DNA of 64,000 nt, taken from JAEUHO01 sp046350655. GTDB lineage: Bacteria > Planctomycetota > PLA2 > JAEUHO01. The DNA is taken from contig JAXMAB010000012.1 in assembly GCA_046350655.1 (NCBI GenBank), forward strand, positions 62,001 through 126,000, given 5' to 3'. Positions 44,597 through 54,121 of the stretch are shown piece by piece (position 1 is the stretch's first letter; each line of letters opens with the position of its first letter). A program made the translations under genes and the position numbers. A model generated the notes under the pieces. The model saw nothing but the letters and a program-made list of their open reading frames with translations, had not been told where the DNA came from and did no database searches.

Positions 44597-45094
44597 TCAG
44601 TCCTCGCGGCTCATCCGAAACGCCGCAGCGCGATCGCTCCACCATCCGGCGGTGCCCGCGTGGGTGATCTGCCCTCCGAGGCGATGCCATCGCTCTTCCC
44701 AGCACCCGGACTCGCGGTGGATCTTCCGCCATTCCGCAAGACTGGGCACGAAAGGCCCCTCCCCGCTCCGCTCCAACTCATGGAGCACGTAGAAGCTCCC
44801 GTCGATCCGCCAGCGACCGCGGCGCTCTTCGATCATCTGCACGTCGGACGTACGGAATCGGAACGAGCCGTCGGCGTAGAGCTCCAGCTCCCATCGCGTC
44901 GGGGGCCCGAGAACGACGGCTCGATCCCCGCGTCGCGTCCCCTCCGGTCGCCCGACCGCTTGGGGTGCGGGAGACGTCGCCGCGTACCGCGCGACGACAC
45001 GCGGCGACGAAGGCGTGGAGCTCCACGCCGCAACGCCGGCGGCCCCCGCGAGCGCCAGCAGGACCACGAGCCACCGACGGCCGCGAGCGGACAT
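44597..45094 (-). CDS. Small membrane-anchored protein, unknown family
   Basis: 165 residues; the ATG at 45094 has GGAGG 5 nt upstream and starts a membrane anchor or signal (RRWLVVLLALAGAAGVAAW). The mature part has a lipocalin-like beta pattern: RWELELYADGSFRFRTSD, then RGRWRIDGSFYVLHELE. Family not recognised. Same strand as the CHAT gene but separated from it by a repeat hairpin. Confidence 0.7.
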   Translation of the reverse strand: MSARGRRWLVVLLALAGAAGVAAWSSTPSSPRVVARYAATSPAPQAVGRPEGTRRGDRAVVLGPPTRWELELYADGSFRFRTSDVQMIEERRGRWRIDGSFYVLHELERSGEGPFVPSLAEWRKIHRESGCWEERWHRLGGQITHAGTAGWWSDRAAAFRMSRED

Positions 45095-45201
45095 CCTCAC
45101 CTCCGGACCGAACCCCGACCGGTCCCCGACAGGCGGAAGGGACGCTACCACGCCGGGCCGGACGGGGTCCGACGTCGGGATCGGAACCCCAGGGCGGGGG
45201 T

Positions 45202-45248
45202 ACGCGAGGCCCGGCGCGCGGCGGACGGCCCCCGCGCGGGCCTTGCGT
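45202..45248. repeat. Palindromic copy of the dispersed repeat with longer loop
   Basis: Left arm ACGCGAGGCCCG (45202-45213), right arm CGGGCCTTGCGT (45237-45248), 11 of 12 pairs, loop 23 nt. It lies just after the CHAT gene stop and could also terminate it. Confidence 0.65.
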
Positions 45249-45319
45249 CCGCTCCCCCCGAGTGTGGACCGTCGGAAGTCGAGCTGGAGCGAGCGTGCGT
45301 GGAAGGCTCGCGACCGGGG

Positions 45320-48300
45320 CTACGTCGGCAGGCCCCAGAGGACCCAGGCGGCCCAGTAATAGGGGTGCTTCCAGCGGGGTTGCGCGCGCACGAAGGCCTG
45401 CGCCTCGCGGAGCGCGGCGGCGGGTGACTTGCCCGGCGAGCCGTCCTTGGGGTTCCAGAGCTCGTAGAAGCGCTTCATGAGCGCGGCCGTGGCCGCGTCG
45501 TCGACCTTCCAGAGCGAGCAGAGCACGCTCGGGGAGCCGGCGAACATGAAGGCGCGCGTGAGGCCCACGATGCCCTCGCCGCTCACGACCTTGCCGCGGC
45601 CGGTCTCGCAGGCGGAGAGGACCGCGAGGTCGGCGCGGAGGTCCATGCGCAGCACCTCGAGCACGGTGAGGAAGCCGTCGTTGGCGCCGTCGGGCGTGAG
45701 CGCGAGCGAGGAGAGCGACGGGCGGTCGGGGTCGACGAGGCCGTGGCAGGCGAAGTGGATCGCGCGCCAGCGTCCCCCGTGCTGCAGGACCGCGTCGACC
45801 AGCTTGCCCTCCGACGCGTCCTTGCCGAGCAGCGTGACGTCGCCGACGGCGGTCGCCTCGGCGCGCGTGCCCGGGAGCGGCGTGAGCCGCCCGCCGCGGA
45901 CGATCGGCGCGGAGCCGGTGCGCTGCGCCGGCGCGTAGAGCTCGAGCGCGGTGGGGTCGAACTTGACCTGGTAGTCGGGGTCGCCGAGGGCGAGCACCTT
46001 GGTGCCGGGGTCGGTGCGCTCCTCGCGCAGGACGCCGTACGTCGAGCCCGAGGCGACGTAGGCGAGCTCGAGGTCGACGACGAGGGCCGCGAACGGCACG
46101 TAGCCGAGCGCGCCGTCGGGACTGACCAGCAGCCGGCGCGTTCCCTCGGCGAGGCCGAGCGGCGCGACGAGGAGCGCGCGGAGGCGCTCGAGCGCGGACG
46201 CGGGGTCGCTCGACGGGTCGTCGGCATGGAGCGCCTCGCACGCCTCGACGATCGCCGACGTCTTGCCGAGCTCGACGATGCGGGCGTCGTCGCGCGTCAG
46301 CACGAGGCCGTGGGCCGGGTCGTCGCCCTTCGCGAGCCCGTAGAGCACCAGCGCCTCGCCGTCGCCGAGCAGCGCCTGGAGGTCCTCGACCGGCGTCGCG
46401 ACGGGGTAGGCGAGCCGCGACGCCTTCTTGGCCTCGCGCTGGATCCGCTCGACGGCCTGCGCGACCTTCGCGCGCGCGGCGTCGAGGTCGGCCCGCAGCG
46501 CGCGGAGGACCGCGCGGTCGTCGCCGTCGGAGGCCTTCGACCAGGCGGCCAGCGCCCGGGCCTCGTCGGCGCGCGCCTCGGCCTCGGCCTGCCGGAGCGC
46601 CTCGGGCACGCCGGCCCAGCGCTGCGAGTCGCGCACCTGCAGGGCGTCGAGGAGCGCGCCGGCGCGGCCGCTCTCGAGGAAGAACGCGGCCTCGGCGACG
46701 TCGCCGACGCGGGCGGCGGCCCGCAGGCCCGTCGAGAAGAGCTCGGTGTACTCGCCGCGGACGCTGGCGCTCTGCTCCTCGCCGAGCCCGCCGACGAGCG
46801 TCTTCATCAGCTCGACCGCGCGGTGCGCCTCGGACACGGCGCGCCCGGCGTCGCCCGCGCGCAGGCGCGTCGCAGCGAGCGCGCCCAGCGCCTCGACCTG
46901 GACCGCCGTCGCGCCGAGCTTCTCGGCGCCCCGCGCGCCGCGCTCGAAGGCCTGGAGCGCCTTGGCGGTGGCGCCGCGTTTCTCGAGCACCCGGCCGAGC
47001 ACGACCTGCGCCGACACGGCGCCTCGCTTGTCCCCGGAGGCCTCGAGGTCGGCGAAGCCGCGCTCGGCGAGCTCGAGCGCGCGGTCGAGCTCGCCGGTGC
47101 CGAGGTGGCACAACGCCATCGCGATCCGCACGCGGCCGGCGCCGCCCTGGTCCTTCAGCGCTTCCCAGATCGCGAGCGCGCGGGCGTGCTGCTCGAGCGC
47201 CTGGGCCGGGTCGCCCAGCCGTTCATGGGTCGCCCCGAGGTTGCCCAGCGTGGTCGCGACGCTGTCGCGGTCCTGCACGGCCTCGAGGTCGACGAGGGCG
47301 CGCTCGTACATGCCGAGCGCCTTCTCGATCTGCCCCAGGTCCCAGTAGACGACGCCGAGGTTGCAGAGCGTCATCGCCGCCCCGCGGCGGTCGCCGAGCT
47401 CGAGCTGCAGGGCGCGGGCGCGCTCGGTCGCGTCGAGGGAGAGCACGTACCGGCCGAGCTGGCGGTAGGCGACGCCGAGGACCAGCAGCGTGTCCGACGC
47501 GCCGACGCGGTCGTCGCGGCTGTCGGAGAGCTTGAGCGCGTACTCGAGGGCCGCGAGCGCCTTCTGCGCGTCGCCGAACCCCATCTGCACGCGCCCGAGC
47601 CCGCGCAGCAGCCCCGCCAGGAACACGGCGTCGCCCGTCGGCTTCGCGACCTCGATGGCGCGCTGGTACGCCGCCACGGCCTGCGCGTGCGCCGGCCGGA
47701 GCGCGTGCGCCTTGGCCGACTGCTCGAGGGCCACGGCCTGCCCGAAACGGTTGCCGCTCTGCTCGAAGCCGGCGAGCGCGAGCTCGTACGCGGCCAGCGC
47801 GGCGGGGGCGTCGCGCTGCTGCAGCCGCGCGTTGCCGATGCCGAGGTGGGCCGCGGCCTCGGTCTCGGGGAGGCCCGCCGCCTTCGACGCGGCGAGCGCC
47901 CGCTCGTACGCGGTGACGGCTTCGGCGGGCCGCGCGAGCTCGAGCGCGAGGTCGGCGCCGTGCAGCAGCGCGTTCACGACCCACCGGGGCTCGCCCAGCT
48001 TCTCGGCCAGCACGCGCCCGCGCTCGAGCCACGGCCCGGCCACCTGCTCGTCGCACATGAGCCCGTGCGTGAACCGCTGGCCCGCGTCGATGAGGGCCGC
48101 CGCCAGCGCCCGCTCGTCGCCGAGCCGCTCCCGCAGCGCGAGCTCGCGCTCGTACATCGCCCGCGCGTCGGCCTTCTCGGCCCGCAGCGCGTGGAGGTTG
48201 CCGAGCCGCGACGCGGTGACCGCCTCGGCCTCGACGTCGCCGAGCTCGCCCGCGAGCTTCAGCGCGCGCGTGAGCGCCTCGAGGGCCTTCGCGTCGTCGC

Positions 48301-49396
48301 GCTGGGGGCCCGGACCGCGGACCCGTCCGAGCGCGATCAGGACCGGCAGCTCGTTCGCGACGTCGCCCGCGCCCTGGTAGATCGAGCGCGCCTCCTCCCA
48401 CGCCTTCACCGCGCGCTCGACGGCACCGGCCTGCGCGCACGCGTCGCCGAGGTCGACGAGCGCCTGGGCGAGCCCGCCGCGGTCGCCGAGCGTCCGGAAC
48501 CCGAGGACCGCCTCCTCGAGCACCTGCGCGGCCCGCTCGAGCTCGCCGAAGCGCACGAGCCGCGCGCCGAGCTCCTCGCGCGCGACCTCGGCGGCCCGGG
48601 GCTCGCCGGCCGCCTGCCACGCCGCGAGCGCGCGTTCGCCGGCCTCGATCGCCGCCGCCTTGTCGCCGCGCTCCGCCGCCGCGAACCCGAGCCCCGAGAG
48701 CGCCGTCGCCGCCCCACGGCGGTCGCCGCGCTTCGTGGCGACGGCGTGCTGCCGCTCGAGCGCGGCGGTCACGCGCGGGAGGTCGCGGCCGTCGAACGCG
48801 AGGCGCGCGGCGAGGTCCGCGCACATCGCGGCGCGCGCGAGCCATCCGAGGGCCTCGGCGGTCTCGACGGCCCCCGCCATCGCGATCGCGGCGTCGCCGG
48901 GGCGCTGCTGCCGCGCGAGCACGAGCCCGCGCAGCTGCTGGAGCTGCACGCCGGGCACGTCGCGCAGAGGCGGCGCCTCCGCCGGCCCGAGGGCCTCGAG
49001 CGCCGCGTCGAGGTTGCCGGCCGTCAGCGCCGCCTGGGCGGTGGCGACGCGCGTCCGCCGCGCCGCGTCGTCGCCCGCGGCGCGACGCGCCGCGACGTAC
49101 GCCGGCAGCGCCTCGACGTCGGCGCGCGGCGCGGCCGCCGCGAACGCCACGGCCGCATCACCGGCGCCGCGGCGCAGGAGGTCCTCGGCGACGAGCCACG
49201 GATCCGGCTCGTCGCGCGCGGCCAGCGCGGCGAGCGCCGCCGCGTCCTTCGAGGTGAACGCGTCGAGCGCGGCCTGCCCCGCCACCTGCGTGGGGGTCGC
49301 GTTGGGGCTGGCCGCGGGCGCGGCGGGCGGCGCATCCCCCGCGAACACGGGACCGGCGAGAGCGCAGGACAGGACGCACAGGACGACGCGGCGCAA
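45320..49396 (-). CDS. Exported TPR protein with C-terminal CHAT protease domain
   Basis: 1358 residues from TTG 49396, chosen because GGAGG lies 7 nt upstream and it opens a clean signal peptide (VVLCVLSCALAGPVFA); a longer TTG start at 49432 is less likely. Most of the protein is TPR repeats, for example ALAAYELALAGFEQSGNRFG, LGVVYWDLGQIEKALGMYER and LGNLGATHERLGDPAQALEQ. The C-terminus is a CHAT (caspase-HetF associated with TPRs) domain: LLVSPDGALGYVPFAALV, catalytic His1218 in HFACHG and Cys1263 in LSACETG, then GLTRAFMFAGSPSVLCSLWK. Clan CD cysteine protease fold, probably active. Export of such a protein is notable; the substrate is unknown. Confidence 0.93.
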   Translation of the reverse strand: MRRVVLCVLSCALAGPVFAGDAPPAAPAASPNATPTQVAGQAALDAFTSKDAAALAALAARDEPDPWLVAEDLLRRGAGDAAVAFAAAAPRADVEALPAYVAARRAAGDDAARRTRVATAQAALTAGNLDAALEALGPAEAPPLRDVPGVQLQQLRGLVLARQQRPGDAAIAMAGAVETAEALGWLARAAMCADLAARLAFDGRDLPRVTAALERQHAVATKRGDRRGAATALSGLGFAAAERGDKAAAIEAGERALAAWQAAGEPRAAEVAREELGARLVRFGELERAAQVLEEAVLGFRTLGDRGGLAQALVDLGDACAQAGAVERAVKAWEEARSIYQGAGDVANELPVLIALGRVRGPGPQRDDAKALEALTRALKLAGELGDVEAEAVTASRLGNLHALRAEKADARAMYERELALRERLGDERALAAALIDAGQRFTHGLMCDEQVAGPWLERGRVLAEKLGEPRWVVNALLHGADLALELARPAEAVTAYERALAASKAAGLPETEAAAHLGIGNARLQQRDAPAALAAYELALAGFEQSGNRFGQAVALEQSAKAHALRPAHAQAVAAYQRAIEVAKPTGDAVFLAGLLRGLGRVQMGFGDAQKALAALEYALKLSDSRDDRVGASDTLLVLGVAYRQLGRYVLSLDATERARALQLELGDRRGAAMTLCNLGVVYWDLGQIEKALGMYERALVDLEAVQDRDSVATTLGNLGATHERLGDPAQALEQHARALAIWEALKDQGGAGRVRIAMALCHLGTGELDRALELAERGFADLEASGDKRGAVSAQVVLGRVLEKRGATAKALQAFERGARGAEKLGATAVQVEALGALAATRLRAGDAGRAVSEAHRAVELMKTLVGGLGEEQSASVRGEYTELFSTGLRAAARVGDVAEAAFFLESGRAGALLDALQVRDSQRWAGVPEALRQAEAEARADEARALAAWSKASDGDDRAVLRALRADLDAARAKVAQAVERIQREAKKASRLAYPVATPVEDLQALLGDGEALVLYGLAKGDDPAHGLVLTRDDARIVELGKTSAIVEACEALHADDPSSDPASALERLRALLVAPLGLAEGTRRLLVSPDGALGYVPFAALVVDLELAYVASGSTYGVLREERTDPGTKVLALGDPDYQVKFDPTALELYAPAQRTGSAPIVRGGRLTPLPGTRAEATAVGDVTLLGKDASEGKLVDAVLQHGGRWRAIHFACHGLVDPDRPSLSSLALTPDGANDGFLTVLEVLRMDLRADLAVLSACETGRGKVVSGEGIVGLTRAFMFAGSPSVLCSLWKVDDAATAALMKRFYELWNPKDGSPGKSPAAALREAQAFVRAQPRWKHPYYWAAWVLWGLPT

Positions 49397-49494
49397 CGAC
49401 GGCCCTCCGCCGATCACCCTACCTTGCCGCAAGCGGGAGCCTTACGCGCCCGACGGGAACGACCACCGGGCCTCGCGTCGGCGGAAGGGGGTCG

Positions 49495-49536
49495 CCGAGA
49501 AAAGAAAATCCCCCGAGGCCTTGCGGCCTCGGGGGC
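49495..49536 (-). terminator. Rho-independent terminator
   Basis: On the minus strand CCCCCGAGGC, 6-nt loop, GCCTCGGGGG, followed directly by ATTTTCTTTTC. It lies about 95 bp after the stop of the gene at 49630, which it should terminate. Confidence 0.88.
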
Positions 49537-49629
49537 ATCGGGGAGCTCAGTTGGGAGGGAGGGTTGGGCAGGAGGGAAGAGCTCGACCCGAACTTTCAGA
49601 GAAGCGTCACCGCTCTCTTCGGCGAGGGG

Positions 49630-50019
49630 CTACCGCCAGCGGTAGCCGAATCCGACGCCGAAGGTGACGGCAGGACGGCGGTAGACCACCGGGGCGTAGG
49701 TCACCGTGGGGACCCAGACCTGGTAGGCCTGCTGCACGTATTGGGTCTGGTAGACCGGCCGCTGCCACTGGTCGTACCCGACGAAGACGGTCGTGGGGAC
49801 GTAGCGGTACTGGGTCGTCCAGTAGCCGCTCTGCACCGGCTGCGCGTAGTAGCCGCCGCCGTAGTACCCACCACCGCCGATGCCGACCCCGACCGCGACG
49901 CTGCCGCGACCGGCGTTCACGGGGACGTGGACGGGGTTCGTGGGCGACGCGTTCGCGACACCCGCGGAACCGACGGCCGCCGCCGCCGCGATCACTGCAC
50001 CGATCAGGAACTTCGTCAT
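49630..50019 (-). CDS. Small exported Tyr/Gly-rich protein
   Basis: 129 residues from the ATG at 50019. The signal peptide MTKFLIGAVIAAAAAVGSAG is cleaved near ANAS. The mature part is Gly/Tyr/Val-rich (GIGGGGYYGGGYYAQPVQS, then YQTQYVQQAYQVWVPTVTY), suggesting an extended or beta-rich envelope or surface protein. A strong terminator follows, so it is monocistronic and probably well expressed. Family not assigned; similar short Tyr-rich exported proteins are common in planctomycetes. Confidence 0.82.
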   Translation of the reverse strand: MTKFLIGAVIAAAAAVGSAGVANASPTNPVHVPVNAGRGSVAVGVGIGGGGYYGGGYYAQPVQSGYWTTQYRYVPTTVFVGYDQWQRPVYQTQYVQQAYQVWVPTVTYAPVVYRRPAVTFGVGFGYRWR

Positions 50020-50246
50020 GGGAGGTCTCCGAAACAGACGGGAGGGCAATAACACATCGCGTGCCAAACCGGGGCCCCGGCGGGGCGAATTCGTAACCCT
50101 TGCGATTCCAGCACGTTAGGCGCAAGATCCCCGGGTGGTGTCGGTGGTGGGTCCCCCCTTGTCCCCGCGATAGGTCACGCCCGTCGCACGCCGCAACCGC
50201 ACGAGGACAGCCCCCGGGTCCTCCGGTCGCAAGGTGAGAGCCGCGA

Positions 50247-50687
50247 ATGGACCCCGTCCCGATCCGCGCGCACAACCTCCTCTGCCTCCTGGGATACCGG
50301 GGGAAGGGATATGACGCGGCGTTCGTCGAGCGGATGAGCGAGGTCCACCGGCTCCTCCACGCGGACCCGGGGACCCCGGTGCAGGTCCTCGTCCGCCCGG
50401 ACCGGCTCTGCGACGCGTGCCCGCACCTGCGCACCGACGGCTGCTCCCTCGGCGGCCCGCGTCACGAGGCCCACATGCGCGCGCAGGACCTCGACGTCGC
50501 GCGGCGCCTCGGGCTCGAGGAAGGCCAGGTGCTGCCCTGGCGCGACGTCCTCGACCGGGTCGCGCGGCACGTCCGAGGCTCCGACCTCCCGACGATCTGC
50601 ACGACCTGCCCGTGGCTCGGCCTAGGGTGGTGCGCCGAAGGGATCGAGCGCACCCGCGCCGACCGCACGGAGACCGCCCCGCCGTGA
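50247..50687 (+). CDS. DUF1284 Cys-rich protein
   Basis: 146 residues. It matches the DUF1284 pattern: IRAHNLLCLLGYRGKGYDAA at the start, LCDACPHLRTDGC, and the end ICTTCPWLGLGWC. Seven Cys fall in CxxC-like groups, suggesting metal or iron-sulfur binding. Its stop overlaps the GTG of the next gene (GTGA), so the two are translationally coupled. Function of the family is unknown. Confidence 0.88.
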   Translation: MDPVPIRAHNLLCLLGYRGKGYDAAFVERMSEVHRLLHADPGTPVQVLVRPDRLCDACPHLRTDGCSLGGPRHEAHMRAQDLDVARRLGLEEGQVLPWRDVLDRVARHVRGSDLPTICTTCPWLGLGWCAEGIERTRADRTETAPP

Positions 50688-53600
50688 CCCGATGGCTCCG
50701 CGCCGCGCTCCGCGTCGTCCTCGCCGCGTGCCTCCTCGTGCCCGCGCACGACGCGACGGGCGCCACCGGCCCGCTCGCCGCGGGCTTCGCCGTCGAGGAC
50801 CTCACGCCCTCTCGGCCCGTGCCGCTCGCCGGGTACGCCGCGCGGTTCGGCCAGGTCTCCGACGGCGTCCACGACCCGGTGAAGGCGCGCGCCCTCGTGC
50901 TCGACGACGGCGCGACGAAGCTGGCGCTGGTCTCGCTCGACCTCGTGGGCGTCACGAAGGAGGCCAAGGTCGCGGTCGTCGACCGCGTGGCCCGGCGCGG
51001 ATTCACCGCTGCGACCGTGATGCTGACGGCGACCCACACGCACGCGGGGCCCGGCGCGCTCGCGACGGTCCCGCTCTTCCGCCCGATGACGGGCCCGTTC
51101 GACCGCGCGCTGTTCGACGAGGTCGTCGCGAAGATCACCCGAGCCATCGAGCGCGCCGACGACGCGCTCGCCCCCGCGACGCTGCGGCTCGGCGCGACGC
51201 GCGTGCCCGGCCTGCAGCGCAACCGCGAGACCGACGGCGGCCCCGTCGACGACCGCCTGCGGGTCGCCTGCGTGGACGGGCCCGACGGACGGCTGCGCGG
51301 GGTCGTCGTCCACTTCGCGGCGCACCCGACGATCCTCCCCGCGTCGAACCGCAAGCTCTCGGCGGAGTGGCCCGGCGCGACCTGCGACGCGCTCGAGGCC
51401 CGCTACCCCGGCGCGACCGCGATGGTGCTGCAGGGCCCGCTCGGCGACGTCGCCCCCGCGGGCGTCGAGGGCGACGGCTTCGACGCCATGACCGCGTACG
51501 GCCGACGGATCGCCGACCACGCGCTCGACGCGATCGACGACGCGCGGGCCCTGCCCGGCGCGCGGCTCTCGGCCCACGCGGCCGTCGTGCCGCTCCCGCC
51601 GACGATCGCGGGCCCGCTCCTCGGCCGCGCGACGGGCTCGGCCCTCGCGCCGGGAGAGCGCGGCGGCGACCCCCTGGCGGCGGCGCGGAGGGCGCTCACG
51701 ACCCCCGTCGGCTCGTCGTCGCCGGGCGGGCCGTCGGTCGAGCTCGGCGCGTGGAAGGTGGCGTCGTCCGGGTCCCCGCGCGCGTGGATCGTGCTCGGCG
51801 TCCCCGGGGAACCGACGGGCGCGTGCGCCGCCGACGTGGAGGCCCCGTTCGAACACCTCGAGGTGGGCCCGGCCCCGAACGCGGTGTGGACCGTCGCGTG
51901 CGCGAACGACCACCTCGGCTACTTCACCGACCGCGCGGCCTTCCGGCGCGGCGGGTACGAGGCGTCGCTGAACGTCGTCGGGCCCGACGCCCCCGCGTGG
52001 CTGCGCGACGGCTTCGCGCGGACGGGGGTCCTGCCGTTCCACCGCCCCGTCGCGGGGCCGCGCTTCCCGTCCGGCGCCGCGCGCGAGACCGTCGTCGTGA
52101 CGGGCGACACGCCCCACGCGCTCGGCCGCGCCCACGGCGAGGCCCTCGCGTGGCCGATCTGGGACCTCCTGCGCGCCGCGGAGGCGCGGTTCGCCGTCGA
52201 GGCGGAGAAGAGCGGGCTGCTGCGGCAGCTGTTCGTCCCCGCGCTCGCGACGGGCCTGCCGCCGAAGGACCTCGTCGTGCCCGCGCTCGTGCTCGCCGCG
52301 CGCCGCCTGCAGCGCCACGTCCCCGCCGCCTACCTCGACGAGATGGAGGGCGTCGCGGCCGGCGCCGGCGTCCCGTACGACGCGATCCTGCTCGAGAACC
52401 TCTTCCTGACGCTCGCGGAGCAACCCGACCCGAAGGCCCTGCTGAACCTCCCGGTGCGTTGCACGAACGCGTTCCTCGGCGGGCCCGCCACCACGCTCGG
52501 CCAGGCGCTGCTCGTCTCGACGCTCGACTGGGGAATGGAGGACGTGCTCGGGCCCCGCACGATCACGATGGTCGTCGACCCGCCCACGGGCCACGCGTTC
52601 GCGTCGGTGACGTGGCCGGGCATGGTGGGCGTGCTCCGGGCCATGGGTACGCAAGGCCTGGCGGCCGGCGAGGAGTCGGTCGCGTGCCCCGACGACGCGA
52701 GGCCCGACGGCCTCCCGATCAACCTGCTGCTGCGCGACGTCGTGCAGCACGCGTCGGGCCTCGACGACGCGGTGCGCCGCGTCGTGTCGGCACCCGGCAC
52801 GTGCGGCTACCACGTCTCGCTCGTGGACGGCCACCGCCGCGACGCGCGCGTCGTCGAGCGCTCCGCGACGCGCGTGCAGGTCCGCCGGCCGGTGGACGGG
52901 GTGCTCTTCGGGTGCGACCCGACCGACGGCGCGTGTTTCGACGGCGCGTGCGACCCGCGCCTCCCGCGGGCCGACGGCTCGAGCACGAAGCGGTACGCCG
53001 CGTGCCGTCCGCGGTTCGCCGACGCCCGGGGGACGATCGACGCGCGGCGCGCCCTCGACGGCTTCGCCGCCGCGGACGGCGTGTTCAACGACGGGACGCT
53101 GCTCGCGTGCGTGTTCGAGCCCCAGACCGGCCGCTTCCTCACGGCGACCCGCGACCGCGTCGACCCCGACCCCGTGACCGGCACCGTCGCGTTCGAGGCC
53201 CACGACCTGCTGGCCCTGCTCGGGCGCCAGCGCACGGCGGCCTTCGCGCCGCGGACCGACGACGTGGACGGCCGCGGCGTCGAGGTCGGCGCGACGTTCC
53301 CCCTCGGTGCCATCGAGCGCGTGGCCCTGACGTTCCCGTCGCCGCTCCCGTCGGGCGTCGCGCGGAACGACGTCGTGCACGCGGCGCTCTTCCGCCCCAA
53401 GGGCCGGCCGGCCGTCGGCGCGGTGATCCACCTGCCCGCGTGGCGCGAGCGCGACCTCACCGCGGAGTCGCTCGTGGCGGCGGGCCTCGCGTCGCAGGGC
53501 CTGGCGGTCGTGTTGATGCCGCTGCCGTGGCAGGCCTCGCGCGCCGCCGAGGGCGTGGAGCCCGGCGAGTGGACGCTGTCGGCCGACCTCGCGCGCACGC

Positions 53601-54121
53601 GCGAGGCCTGGCGACAGGGCCTCGCCGACGTGCTGCGCGTCTCGCGCTGGCTCGAGGAGCAGCAGGGCTTCGGCCCGGCCCGCCAGGCCGTGTTCGGCAT
53701 CTCCCTCGGCGGGCACGTCGCGTCGATCGCGCTCGGCGCGTACCCCGATCGGTTCCGCGCGGGCGCGTTCGTGCTCGCCGGCGGCGGCCTCGAGCGGGCG
53801 CTCGACGCGAAGGAGGTCCACCTCCAGGCCGCGGCCCGCGACCTCGCCGCGCGCGGGGTGACGCGCGCCGACGTGATCGAGATGGTGGACGTGCTCGACC
53901 CCGCGAATTGGGCGAACGCGAACCGCCGCGACGACGTCTTCCTCGTGGGCGCACGGGCCGACGAGATCGTGCCCGCCGCCCAGGTCGAGGTCCTGGCGAC
54001 GGCTTGGGGGGGCGCTCACGTGTTGTGGCTGGAGGGAAGCCACATGGGCGCACTCAAGGAAGCGCCCCGGATCCTTGAAGGCGTCACTCGGCACCTGAAG
54101 GCGCGCCTGATCCCCCGGTAG
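50684..54121 (+). CDS. Three-domain fusion: ceramidase-like, C45 acyltransferase-like, alpha/beta hydrolase
   Basis: 1145 residues from GTG 50684, which overlaps the DUF1284 stop; a signal peptide follows (LRVVLAACLLVPAHDATGA). Residues ~25-430 resemble neutral/alkaline ceramidase: AGFAVEDLTPSRPVPLAGYA and the zinc-site motif THTHAGPG (His118, His120). Residues ~450-830 resemble the C45/acyl-CoA:6-APA acyltransferase Ntn-hydrolase family: GRAHGEALA, YLDEMEGVAAGAGVPYDAIL, and candidate nucleophile Cys593 in VRCTNAF, but not at an obvious N-terminus, so processing would be needed. Residues ~870-1145 form an alpha/beta hydrolase with GISLGG (Ser1007) and a late SHMGALKEAP His. All three activities act on amide or ester bonds of acylated molecules; the actual substrate is unknown. 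Confidence 0.85.
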   Translation: MTRWLRAALRVVLAACLLVPAHDATGATGPLAAGFAVEDLTPSRPVPLAGYAARFGQVSDGVHDPVKARALVLDDGATKLALVSLDLVGVTKEAKVAVVDRVARRGFTAATVMLTATHTHAGPGALATVPLFRPMTGPFDRALFDEVVAKITRAIERADDALAPATLRLGATRVPGLQRNRETDGGPVDDRLRVACVDGPDGRLRGVVVHFAAHPTILPASNRKLSAEWPGATCDALEARYPGATAMVLQGPLGDVAPAGVEGDGFDAMTAYGRRIADHALDAIDDARALPGARLSAHAAVVPLPPTIAGPLLGRATGSALAPGERGGDPLAAARRALTTPVGSSSPGGPSVELGAWKVASSGSPRAWIVLGVPGEPTGACAADVEAPFEHLEVGPAPNAVWTVACANDHLGYFTDRAAFRRGGYEASLNVVGPDAPAWLRDGFARTGVLPFHRPVAGPRFPSGAARETVVVTGDTPHALGRAHGEALAWPIWDLLRAAEARFAVEAEKSGLLRQLFVPALATGLPPKDLVVPALVLAARRLQRHVPAAYLDEMEGVAAGAGVPYDAILLENLFLTLAEQPDPKALLNLPVRCTNAFLGGPATTLGQALLVSTLDWGMEDVLGPRTITMVVDPPTGHAFASVTWPGMVGVLRAMGTQGLAAGEESVACPDDARPDGLPINLLLRDVVQHASGLDDAVRRVVSAPGTCGYHVSLVDGHRRDARVVERSATRVQVRRPVDGVLFGCDPTDGACFDGACDPRLPRADGSSTKRYAACRPRFADARGTIDARRALDGFAAADGVFNDGTLLACVFEPQTGRFLTATRDRVDPDPVTGTVAFEAHDLLALLGRQRTAAFAPRTDDVDGRGVEVGATFPLGAIERVALTFPSPLPSGVARNDVVHAALFRPKGRPAVGAVIHLPAWRERDLTAESLVAAGLASQGLAVVLMPLPWQASRAAEGVEPGEWTLSADLARTREAWRQGLADVLRVSRWLEEQQGFGPARQAVFGISLGGHVASIALGAYPDRFRAGAFVLAGGGLERALDAKEVHLQAAARDLAARGVTRADVIEMVDVLDPANWANANRRDDVFLVGARADEIVPAAQVEVLATAWGGAHVLWLEGSHMGALKEAPRILEGVTRHLKARLIPR

